Positions 33,187 through 44,066 of a DNA stretch of 64,000 bases are shown in pieces. The stretch is from Gymnopilus junonius (lineage: Eukaryota > Basidiomycota > Agaricomycetes > Agaricales > Galerinaceae). Made by a program: the position numbers and the translations under genes. The stretch is taken from assembly GCA_015501075.1 (NCBI GenBank), contig JADNYJ010000008.1, positions 1-64,000 of the forward strand, written 5' to 3'. The notes below the pieces were generated by a model, which saw only the letters and a list, made by a program, of their open reading frames with translations, did not search any database and was not told where the DNA came from. Each line of letters starts with the position of its first letter. Positions within the stretch are counted from its first letter, which is position 1.

Positions 33187-33802
33187 TTTCTATAACCACC
33201 CACAATCCTGGCTCCTCTTTTACGGAGTTTCCCTCATTTTTAATTTTGATCTCCACCTGTTAAGCTTCATATAATTGTGGATGTCACACACACTCCGTCC
33301 ACGTTATATCGAAGTCTGGCTAGGAGACTACTGTTAAGCTTTTTATTCAGCCTGTAATTGACCTTGGTATGCGTACTCGAGGTATATGAAGCTGGGGAGT
33401 AAGTATTAGTAAAGGCAATGGATGCAAGACAAAGATGAACGGTTGAAGGAAGCAAAGAAACCAGAGTGTATGATCATGAATAAATGTATCCAATTCACGA
33501 ACAAAAGAAAAGAGTATGCACACAGCTACACATACAAAAACACAACGAAAGGAAAGAGTGGTGCTAACGGGTAGTCAAACCCGTGTTTATGATCAACAAA
33601 CAACTAACTAGGATAACTTTACAACATCAACCAAAAATTTAGATCTTGATAGAAAAGCGGGAAGCCAGGACTGGACGGTTGAAAGGCGAAGGCAGTGACA
33701 GCGGAAAACAGAGAGACGGCAACGCAGCAACGTCATGGACTCATCTTAAAAAGTATGTTATGTACATTTGAACAAATTTTCAACGTTACGAACGACCCTC
33801 GT
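33187..33802. other. Intergenic region between convergent F-box and NADPH oxidase genes
   Basis: No gene is seen. A small hairpin, ACGGGT-AGTCAA-ACCCGT, lies at 33567-33584, between the two 3' ends. The rest is AT-rich and fits 3' UTR sequence. Confidence 0.5.
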
Positions 33803-36027
33803 TTAGAAGTTCTCTGTGAATGATATCAGCGTTCTCTCCTGAATCTAAAAAATAGATAAAACCCACCCTTTCCGAAGAAGAATCTCGTTCCTTTGGGCTC
33901 GGAGTATTTGTTGCACATCTGATGCAAAGACTTGGACAGAACTGGAGGACCGCAGAAGAACTGCAAAGAATTTAACTACGGAAGAGGGACCGAGGGCTTC
34001 AATGGATAACTCACCACTCCGACGTCAGTTTCTGGGTGCTTCTCGGTAATGGAGGGGAAGATACGATCCCAGTTGGGCCTGCCGTAGTGGGTCGGGGCAC
34101 GAAGAGAAGTGATGGCATCCTTCTCAGCACCAACGTCTTGGACCTGAGATGAGAAAGACACATGAGTCATTAGACAAAAGAGTAAATCATTCAGAAAGTT
34201 TAACTCACAATGATGTTGTTCATTTCATCTTCCTTTATCTTAGCAGTGAGGTAGATGTTGATTTCGATTCTGCCTTGGGTATCTTGTTCCTCAATAGCAG
34301 CCAGGAGCGAGTGGAACCATTCAGCGGTGCCATAGTCACGGATGACCCACGTGAAATAGACCTTCGACAGCCGCGTCGGCTTGGAGTTGTTCAGGTTGTT
34401 CATGCGGTACCAAATGGATTTCAAGATCCTATTTTAAAAGCGGGTTTAAATGAATACAAATTATTTTAGGCAGGAACAGATGGATACGTACGAGGCAAAG
34501 GGGGTAACACCGATACCCGCACCGACCAGGAGCACAGTCTCATAGTTCAAGAAGTCTTCAGAAGCACTGCCGAAAGGACCGTCGACCATGACACGGGGTA
34601 GGGTGCGAAGGAACGGGTTGGGGTTAGCCTGGGTGTTGACAACCTTGCCGCCTAGGGCATCCTTCTCTCCCTTGTCGCTCTTGTCGCCCTTCTGGGGGAA
34701 GTCGCAGCCAAGCGCTTTGGCCAAAGCAGTGGTGAAATCACCCACGACACGGATATGGACGGAAATATAATCTTCCTCAGGAGCACTAAACGATCAAATG
34801 AGTTTACATACCACACGGCCCTTCTGAAAGGCAATGCATGACACACCTGGTCAAGGTGAAAGGGTGCCATTGGAAGTAAGAGATCTCGGGGCAAGAGAGG
34901 AAGATATATTGACCAGCACGGGTCGTGGTCTTTTCCTTCTTGATCTGAATTTCCATGACGTTCGAAGGGTGCTGAATGACTTTGTGAATGTATGTTACAT
35001 GGCGAGAGCGAACTTCACGCAAGATACGTTCAAAGATCCAGATGACGCCACCAACAAGCCAGTAGCGCTATTTCATTATCAGAAAATATCCAGAATAAAT
35101 CCTGAACTTTGAAGAGACTCACCCAAAAGACACCGATTGTGTTATACGAACAATAGGGTGGGCGATCGGGCTTGATCATGCAGAACATACCGTGCAATTG
35201 CCAGCAGATGAAGAATACGATGAACAGGTGATGAGAATACCAGAACCGCTCAAAGTGTGCCTTGCGCTGCTTCTCCCTGGCAAAGTAGACCATTATTGCG
35301 AGGGCGACTGTCATAATCCAACCCGTGGCTCCAGGACCTGTGATGAAGTTAGCACCAAGGAAGGCAACGAAGCGCTTTCCAGGGCTTGATCCAGCGAGCA
35401 TGGCAAGCTTGTAGAAGTTGACCATATGAGCTACGATGTGCACAACGGAGCCAATGACGATGGACCAAGCAGTTGCCTTGTGGAGGGTAAGGTTCTTGTC
35501 GAAGGGAATGACGTCGTTCAAGGGAGTACGTCGGAGTAAAGAGACGAAGTTCCGGCAAACTGGGAGAAGGATGAAGATGACATCGACATGGAGGACGAGT
35601 GCTGCAGTCCTGGCAATAGCTAATGGAAATCATGAGCGGCTTTCTTCGGGTGAGAAAGAAAACAGAGCGCACCGAATGTAATACCGAAAGTTGTCCTTGC
35701 GGTGACCAAATTATCCTTGGTTTGATAGTGAACGAAACCAAAGGCAATGACGACTAAGTGCAGGAATACCCATGTGCCGAAGAAGAGCTGCCTTCCTCCC
35801 TCATTGATCATCCAAATATTGAACCTGTAACCAAGGCTCCTCTCCCTGTTGGGGTCCGGGGCATAAGTGTGCTGTCTCTGAAGACCTTGCAACCTCCTCC
35901 TCTCTGTCTTGTTGCGCTGCAGAGTGCTTGTTGTGATTGTCTTGCCCGACAAGTCGGGGTGGTTGTCGATGGTCGCATTCGGGGCCTTGCCATCCGAAAA
36001 GTCGAGTCCTGAGGAACGTCTAGACAT
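33803..36027 (-). CDS. NADPH oxidase (Nox, gp91phox-like)
   Basis: Fungal Nox enzymes move electrons from NADPH through FAD and two hemes to make superoxide, and control fruiting and hyphal development. The ATG at 36027 opens a polar N-terminus of about 60 residues. Membrane helices follow ([40 protein letters not shown]), with paired-heme His candidates in [11 protein letters not shown] and [19 protein letters not shown]. The FAD site is FQWHPFTLT, the NADPH site [15 protein letters not shown], and the tail [10 protein letters not shown]...[11 protein letters not shown], with the last codons in a short exon after a 53-nt intron (33814-33866) and TAA at 33803. Multiple introns are inferred. 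I did not decide between NoxA and NoxB types; the long N-terminus is unusual for the shorter form. No EF-hand is seen. Confidence 0.92.
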
Positions 36028-37734
36028 GATATTCTAACAAGATCTATACGGCCCGCGTTCTGGTGAAAGGAATGTGTAAAGTACCGGCCAGCTGGTAGTC
36101 GAAGAAGAAAAGAAAAAAGGGCGGGGGTATGTTCGTGGCAGGAGGGAGTGGTTATTATTTTGCTATGCTACTGACTGACTGACTGATCGGTCACTTTGGG
36201 CGTTACCATAGCACTGGGTCCTGCTGAATCTTATTTTTGTTGCACCTTTTCTCTTTACTCACGATCCATCGCGCAACTAAGGTCCTTCAGCAGGTCTAGA
36301 CTCTACATTTACTACAATTACTTGGCTGCTTTGAGCTCAATGGTAGTAGGTACACGCTTTCTGTTCCTCAGAATTTTCACTTTCAATAATAAATCGTACG
36401 TCTATTTCAGACCGGTACCCAGGTAGTAATTATGATTCGGACGTCTGCCGAATGTCTGCAGCTGGTGGCCGAGACGAGAATAGTGTATGAGGTGTGGCCG
36501 TCATCACCAGTTCAAAAGTACTTATCATAAACTGATGGAGATGTCATGCTCGAGATGTGTACCCTCAGAATCACAGCAGTGCAGTTTCTGATCTTTTGAT
36601 AGGAAATGAATACGACGCGGCTTCTTCTGCGCAGTCTACGCTTTGCTCTAGACCCTCATTAGCGCAGGCTACTCTGGAAACCATTGTTTCCACCTTCGCA
36701 AAAAGCGACTGCCGCATCGTTGTTGGTCCACCAAAGTCGCATTCCCCAGTTAGGAGCTCCCAAACTCTGACTGCGGTCCCTGATCCATTTTCTACTTGCC
36801 TGCCCCCAGCCGCCCCTTGCCTATTGTGCTGGAAATCTCTCGATCCATCTCATCACTACCTACGTAATGAAGCCTTGATACCCCATCTCAAAAATATCGA
36901 TGACTAGGGTTAATAATGGTGTCCCCGTACTAAATTTATGTCCAATTAAAATGGATGAAATATGTATGATGCCTTCATCTCGACCATAAGGCGTACTTAT
37001 CTGACCCCCATCTCTGGCCAATACCCGGGCCACTCAAAGTTTACAGTTTCGAACGGTCTCACTGACATCAAGCTTATCAGCCGTGCTCTCTAAACCCCCA
37101 GCACGAAACCACGAGTGAGCAACATTTCACGTTGGCAGCGGATAGATTGCGCAGTGCGGTTATCCTTCTCTTTTATATTGCTCGTTACCATTGAGGCGCA
37201 TGCGACGCCTTTGCGACAGTATCAACGGCGTCGACCTACTCCCAACGACTTCTCGATGCGATCTTCGTTACAAACATACAACTGAACCTTCTTTTTCAAA
37301 TTTCTCGCACAGCTTCCAAGGCTGCCACCTGGCCTTGCCTAATGATATTCTCGACCATGCGAGGGCCCGATGGATCACCTTTTCCGCGTCTGGGCCGTGT
37401 CGACTCCGCCACAATCGCAACAATGCCACGATAACGACAGCAGAAGTAATTCTCACTCTGCATTCCCCCTTGTCTTTTGAAAAGTTTAAAATCTTGTTCA
37501 TGTCGTTTCCTCTTTCTATTGAGGTATGTATTCTCATCTTCATGTCGAAATTTCGATTGTCCTGACAATCATGATGGCAGAAGACGAGTCTGGACGACAA
37601 ATCTAGGCAATACTACATATGCAAGTATGTCGAATTCGATCGTCTCAGGAAGCACCACATGACACAAACGCTTTGCCAGGGTAAAGACTACTTTTTTATT
37701 CCAACTATACTTTACAGAGGTAAATCAATATTGA
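36028..37734. other. 1.7-kb region without a convincing gene
   Basis: It contains the Nox promoter and a four-copy CTGA microsatellite at 36171-36186. Open frames at 36557-36907 (no ATG) and at 37191-37600 on both strands have no recognisable family. Nothing firm can be annotated. Confidence 0.45.
36171..36186. repeat. (CTGA)4 microsatellite
   Basis: Four tandem copies of CTGA lie about 150 bp upstream of the Nox start codon. Confidence 0.9.
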
Positions 37735-38630
37735 TTACGCCGTAGCAGTGGCTCCTGTGTATGCATGGATTGTCTCATCGGCACAGCCAGTAGGTGTGTT
37801 GTAATCGTAAGGACCAAGATTGACAAACAGCAGCTTGTTTCCAGCAGCATCGGGGCATACCAACCACGCCTGAAATAAACGTTAACACGTCTCTCCGTAA
37901 AGCTCAAATACAGCATATCGCTTACATTGCTCTGAGGTCTTGATACAGATGGGGAAGACCACTCAACGGTGTCTCCGCTCCAAGTGAAGGTACCGTTGGG
38001 CGAGGGTGCCGTTGACCACGACACAGCGAGCTTGACATCGCCCGTCTGGGGAGCCGCAACGACGGCATAAAGGTGGTTCCACCGGCATTCTGTACCAGCT
38101 GACCGTTCGTAATCTGGAATTGGGCTGCGAGAGATGGGTCGCCGAGGACGGCTGGTCCTGGCGTGTTGATCGTCTCAGATCTTAAGTACTGGTGGAAGTT
38201 GGGGTCTTCCTTTTGACAAAACAAGATAACGCGTTAGGTGCCTCACATCCGCGATTTACCTAATGGATGCTTACAACTGCACGGATAAATGAGTATCCTG
38301 TTTGAAGGGTCGCTGTACTGGACGGGGCGGTCGTGGTTGTAGTACCGGTTGGCACAGTCGTTGTTCCTGAACCTGGGGTAGTGGTGGGTACTGAGCTGGC
38401 AGCACCGGGGAGGCATTGCGAGTAGTATGGGTTGGAGAACGTGCATGTGTAACCTGCTACGCAAGTCGTCGCGCCAGACCAACCTTGTCCACCGCACTAT
38501 TTATAACGCAGTTAGTAGTGAGACTATAAGGAATTTCAGTTTGCAGTACCTGACCCCATGCTCCTGACTGAGCAGAGACGCGATCGAAAGCGGCACAAGC
38601 CAGAGCTACAAAGATGGTAGATCTTGCCAT
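37735..38630 (-). CDS. Secreted protein with N-terminal CBM1 cellulose-binding module
   Basis: The ATG at 38630 gives a signal peptide ([20 protein letters not shown]). After a first intron comes a classic family 1 carbohydrate-binding module: [22 protein letters not shown] and [13 protein letters not shown], with the four Cys and the aromatic residues that bind cellulose. A Thr/Ser-rich linker ([20 protein letters not shown]) follows, then a C-terminal domain of about 140 residues that I do not recognise, including [20 protein letters not shown] and [13 protein letters not shown], ending [14 protein letters not shown] with TAA at 37735. Near 38069-38071 the frame breaks (GGTTF / [18 protein letters not shown]) by one apparently missing T. 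It sits next to two GH28 genes on the same strand. Confidence 0.85.
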
Positions 38631-39303
38631 TGCAATCACTGAGCTTTGAGGAAAATTGAACTGCGACCAGCAACTTATAGTACTCGAAGTCCTATTTTTA
38701 GCCCACCAAAGAAAGCGTCCCGATCAATAGCCCTTTCCTCGGATGGGATGCTCGGAGAGTAAGGGTAAATTTCGAAGACGTTGAGGTCACTACCTTGCAC
38801 CTGATCAACTTCATCCTTTTTTACGATGGATCGCAGACATTCGGAAAAATGCCCTATTTACTGAGCCCGAAAGCTCTCAAAAACAGCGGAGGGGTTTCAT
38901 CTGGCCTGTCCATCCATATTTATTGAAAGTACATCTATAAATTTCCTTCTGAAAGCTGAATTATCTATAGATCCATTGTGGAGGGTTGAAAGATCAATAA
39001 CTTGGCATGCCATCGGAAGAACTGCCGTTCAATATTGCCAATTGCTCGCTGATATTGATGAACGGTATGCATCCGCGAAATCATCGGACTGAAGGCGATT
39101 TCCCCGCTTGAAGAACTTTGACATACGGCGAATTTAAGCGCAAAATAGCCTTTAAATACGAAGATATGTTATACAGAACGGCCAGCATTAGATATCTTAA
39201 AAACGGATGAATCGCGTCAATGTAAGGCACAATCAATGTCAACTATCGGCACTTTAACTCAATTCTCTGGAAAATCAAGCTTGGCCTGTAGAATTGCAGG
39301 GCG
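38631..39303. other. Intergenic region between CBM1 and GH28 genes
   Basis: About 670 bp are AT-rich with no open frame of note. The region contains the CBM1 promoter and the 3' flank of the first GH28 gene. Confidence 0.5.
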
Positions 39304-41368
39304 CTAAAAGTACCATTGCACGTTAGAGAGTACGTGGTAATCAGCAGAGCACGAACCTGGGAGTCCAGTGACGGTAGTTGTATTTATGCATATGAATCGA
39401 GAACCTTCCCCTAGCGGTGGCGAAACGTTAAAATCGCTAAGGTGATAGCACCACACCCAACGGCTGGGCTGCACTGAAGATCGACAACTGAAGAAGCAAT
39501 AAATCGAATGAGTACATAAAGAAAACACAGTACAAGTCATGAGCATACTTGTATTGGAAACGGCAGTGCCTGTCCAGTTACTAAAATGTAGATTTTCAAA
39601 CTTTAACTGGAAGGAAGGTCACCGCTATTAAAAGCCGTCAATGAAAAGATACCGAAACAGACTAGAAATCAAAAACCTGTGTCCTCCATTTGTCTGGTAA
39701 AGATGAACCACATTGGTGACGCGGTCGAGCTGCACATTTCGAGCAACAACATTGTCAACGAGTCCTGTATGATCACCTATAGGACAAGAGAAGGAATCAA
39801 TCAAAAACCATGCAGCCTACCTCCAGCTCCGCCTCCCCCTGTGGGAGGTGCTCCATTGACTGAACCATCCCAGGACTTGAAGTAAACCTAGATCATGGAT
39901 TAAATTTTGGCAGATATCACAAGATGTTAGTCCTACCCCGTTCCCCATGTTGGGTTGTATACTGGGGTCCAGCCGGACCATCTAGTTGAATGCTCTATTT
40001 CAAAAGAACAGCAGTATAAAAAAGAATGTTACCCGCAAGTCCTCCATGTCGACATTGGTAACGTAGTCGTTCTTTCAGTTCGTTCAACAAGATGCCGATG
40101 GTAAAATTTTAAAATCCTTACCAGGCCCACGTATTGGCCAAGAGAGCCGAAAGCGATGCCATTTCCACCACGACAAGTGATATTCCTCACAACAAGGTTC
40201 GAAGAGTTCTACACAATATATTATAATTTGTTAAAGAAAAGATAACGGAGAATCGTACACCCTTGATAGCCAAGCAATCATCTCCGCAAGTGACATCCCA
40301 ATTGAGCAAGGAAATTCTGTCGCTTCGGAAAGTATCGATACCTAGTTCCGAACAATATAGTTTCGATGAATGACCACAGGAAGGCTTTACTGACCATCAG
40401 TATTTGGAACGATGCTTCGAAGTAAAATTAGCCATTTAAAGGTTCTAAACAAGCACTTTACAAGAGGCAGTACTGACTTCTGTCCTAGGTATAAAGGGTC
40501 TTCGTTAGTCGCATTAACGAAAATGCCGTCCATGATAATATCACTAGACTGAGCGACAGCGCTCGACCAGAAAGGAGGGGATTCAATGCGGAAATTTTTG
40601 ATTGTTCCTCGAGTAACATTTCCGATCGTTAGCGATATAGGACGGCCGTCGCCATCTTCACGAGTGTGAGTAGCAAAATAGGACCACCACACCTAAAGAA
40701 AGAATTAACGATACTGATCCGTTCCTTTTAAAGGCGATTATACCTGTCCATTCCCTTGAATTCCGCCTGTGTTATGAGCGTCAATCACGAAATCGGATCC
40801 AGTCACAACAAACCAAGAAGCTTGGCTCTAGACGTTCAGTTAGTGATAGTTCGCTCAGACTGTATTCTTCCGAACCTGAATAAAGACCACTCGATACGTA
40901 TTATCGGCGTTGAGCCAGAACTGGATGTCCGGAGGGAACTGTGTACTGAGTCATATTTTATGAGTGAGAAGAACAAGTGACCAGAAAGGTACATTAAGAA
41001 AGCCCTTCAGGTCAACTGTGGATGAAACCAAGTCCCATGTCATTTTTCTGCGAGTCATCTTAGATAGATATTAATGCTAGCGAGCAATCATCGGTCTTTA
41101 CCTTGTAATATTGAAGTTACCAGATTCAAAAGTTGTTGTGCCAAACTTCCCACATCTCGCGATGGCTGCTTCGACCTGACAAATACTGAGTTCAGAATAA
41201 CAACCACAATGGAGGATAACACAGATGAAATACCTGGTCTGTGTCATCGCGCCCTGGGCCTAGAGGGCGAAGAACACAAGCTCTACCAGGCGGCCCTGCT
41301 ATGGCCAAGACGGCAGAGTGAATACAAAGGACGACGTAAAGTAAGTGCGATTTTGAGAGACAGACCAT
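39304..41368 (-). CDS. Glycoside hydrolase family 28 (pectinase-type), copy 1
   Basis: GH28 enzymes hydrolyse galacturonan or rhamnogalacturonan backbones of pectin outside the cell. The ATG at 41368 gives a signal peptide (MVCLSKSHLLYVVLCIHSAV). Catalytic-fold motifs are seen in order: NTDG at the end of one exon, GIDTFRSDRISLLNWDV, then CGDDCLAIKG (the DD pair), NITCRGGNGIAFGS in place of the usual GHG, and VYFKSW in place of RIK, as in some exo-acting members. The C-terminus has GSRFICINTTTVTGLPGSCS. The gene is cut by about ten short introns. At 39439-39443 the frame breaks between AIT and LSDFNVSPP, consistent with one missing base, because the paralogue reads through there. Substrate specificity is not known. 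Confidence 0.85.
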
Positions 41369-41772
41369 ACTTACTTCACCGGATAGCATGTTGGCCGTTA
41401 TATAGAAACAGATCAGCTGGTCATGGTCGACGCAGGCGTAGCAGAAGCACTCCACGAACAGAAGGGAGGTCAAGAACGCGCATCACGAGAATGAATGAGC
41501 GGTCCGGACGACATCATTGGACCAAAAAAATTTTATTTGAAAATAATGATAAAAAAATCTACAACCAGTAAAGCAGAAGATTTCAAGTACTTAGAGCATT
41601 TAACGTTACATCCCCGTCTTAAATAGGCACGAAAAAAGTCTTCATATGCGAAAGGTTTGTTGAAGAAACATAGAGACAGTTTATAAATCACATCAACGTA
41701 AGAAAGTACATATTCGGCATTTCGGCTCAAATCAAGCTTCGCCTGCCGCGTTGCAGGGCGCTAGAAGGACCA

Positions 41773-43755
41773 TTAGGCATGTTCAGCGAATCCAGTAGAA
41801 CACGAACCGGGGAGTCCAATGACAGTCGTTGTATTAGCACATATGAATTGAGAAACTTGCTCTAGCGGCGGAGAAACATGCAAGTCGCTGAAAGTGATGG
41901 TGCCGCATCCAACAGCTGGGCTGCATTGGAAATTAACAACTGTGCGAGCAGAAAATTAACAAGCCAAGGAAGAAAAGAAAAGAATTAGGAACATACTTGT
42001 ATTAGTATCGGCAGTGCCTACCCAGTTACTGAAATGTAAATTCTCGAATTTTAGGAGGGAAGGAAGGTCACCATAGTTTGAACAAAGATGAATAACAAAG
42101 CATTGATACCAGCTATTAGAATAAAAACCTGAGTCCAAGGTTCGTCTGGTAAAGATGAACTGCGTTATCGACGCGATCAAGTTGTACATTTCGAATAACC
42201 ACGTTTTTAACGAGTCCTGTATGATAACTTGTAAGACACGAGCTAGAGTTGGTCAAAGGTCATGCCTCCTACCTCCAGCTCCCCCTCCGCCAGTGGGAGG
42301 CGCTCCATTGACCGAACCATCCCAAGACTTAAAGTAAACACCGTTCTCCATGAGAGGTTGAATGCTGGGATCCAATCGGAATAACTGCTCGAATGCTCAA
42401 TTTCAGAATAAATGTAACAGAGAAAATAATATTACTCTTAAATGTTCCATTTCGACGTTGGTAACGTAGTCGTTCTTTCAAAGCATTCAAAGAGATGTCG
42501 AAGGAATGTCAAATTTGACCTTACCAGGCCCACGTATTGTCCAAGCGAACCGAAAGCGATGCCAGTTCCGCCCCTACAGGTAATATTTCGTATAGAAAGG
42601 TTTGAGGAGTTCTGCATTATATATTAGAATTTATCAGGCGAAAGATAAAAAAAAGAAACATACGCCCTTTATAGCCAAGCAGTCATCTCCGCAAGTGACA
42701 TCCCAATTGAGCAAAGAAATCTTGTTACTTTGTATCAATACCTATTTCCCACCAATATAATGAGTGTGAACTACATCAGAAAAACTTTACTTGCCATCAG
42801 TATTTGGAACGATACTGAGAAGAATATTGGTCATCTACATAACGCCATGTGAAGAGCACTGTCACTTACTTCTGCCCCAAGTATAGGGGGTCTTCGTTGG
42901 TCGCATTAATGAACATACCATCCACAATAATATTACTGGACTGAACAACAGCGCTAGATCAGAATGGAGGAGATTCAATGCGGAAATTTTTGATTGTGGC
43001 ACTTGTTGCATTTACGACCGTTAGATATATAGGACGGCCGTCGCCATCTTCACGAGTGCGAGTAGCAAAATAGGACCACCACGGCTGAAAAGGGAATTAG
43101 AGACCCTGGTTTATTTATTTTATAAGAGAGTGTACCTGCCCGTTCCCTTGAATTCCGCCTGTATTATGGGCATCAATCACGAAATCGGATCCAGTCACAA
43201 CAAACCAAGAGGCTTGGCTCTAGACGTTCAGTCAGCAATAGTTCGGTATGGCTATATTCACTCGAACCTGAATAAAGACCACTCGATAAGTGTTAGCAGC
43301 ATTGAGCCAGAACTGGATATCCGGAGGGAACTATATCATATTTTCATGGGTAAGGAGGAAAAGTGGTCAAAAAGGTACGTTACGTTGAGAAAGCCTTTCA
43401 GATCAACTTTGGACGAAACTAAATTCCAAGTCATCTTCCTATGATTCCGCTTAGGCAACGGCCAAGATGAACCAGCAGTCATTGGACTTCACCTTGTGAT
43501 GTTGAAATTCCCGGGTTCAAATGTCATCGTGCCAAACTGCCCACAACGCGCAATGGCTGCTTCTACCTGCAGAACTATCAATGACGCTCACGTTGAAAGG
43601 GAATATGGACATCGCACCTGGTCTGTATCATCATGCCCTGGGCCTGGAGGGCGAAGAACGCAAGATTTGCCAGGCGGCCCTGCTATAGCGAGGACGGCAG
43701 AATGAATGCAAAGGACGATAGAGAGAAGTAAGTGCGATTTTAGGAGAGCAAGCAT
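41773..43755 (-). pseudogene. Glycoside hydrolase family 28, tandem copy 2, probably broken
   Basis: This is a close paralogue of copy 1 in direct repeat. It has the same signal-peptide start (MLALLKSHLLLSIVLCIHSA), the same exon order, NTDG, CGDDCLAIKG, and an intact FQCSPAVGCGTITFSDLHVS that is frame-broken in copy 1. Relative to copy 1 it lacks five bases in the exon after NTDG (near 42735-42745), which shifts the frame and creates a TAA just before the catalytic DD segment. It ends LPGSCSTGFAEHA at 41773, shorter than copy 1. If the deletion is real this is a pseudogene. The upstream Met of copy 1 (41389) is GTG here, which supports the downstream start in both. Confidence 0.7.
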
Positions 43756-44066
43756 GCTTACTTCACTGGATAGCACGTTGGGTGTTATATACGAAACAGA
43801 TCGCTATATCATGACAGCATATCATGATACGGAAGCCTGTTCATGATGGAGGAAGGTGTATGTAGAGTAGAAGCACTTAATGAGCAGGAGCAAGGTTAAT
43901 TAAGAATAACTTGGCGGCCCGGACGACTTCATTGCAGCGCATTGTTAAAAGATAATAAACTGGGCAATTTCAAGTAAAGCATTAATTAACAAGCACATAA
44001 AGAAAGGGAACGCGTAGCTGGTACATATCACATAAAAGACATCATTAACCTCCGGGAGCGGATTAC
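43756..44066. other. Intergenic region upstream of the GH28 pair
   Basis: About 310 bp contain short AT-rich near-palindromic motifs (ATCATGACAGCATATCATGAT near 43805) but no gene. It is presumably the promoter of GH28 copy 2. Confidence 0.45.

Noticed and set aside
33567..33584. Hairpin ACGGGT-AGTCAA-ACCCGT between convergent genes, considered as a T-arm of a tRNA or a terminator
   Set aside because: No tRNA can be folded around it, and fungal polymerase II does not use simple hairpin terminators. It is recorded only as a local dyad.
36557..36907. A 117-codon plus-strand open frame between Nox and CBM1 genes
   Set aside because: It begins with GTG rather than ATG, shows no family resemblance and has no supporting exon structure.
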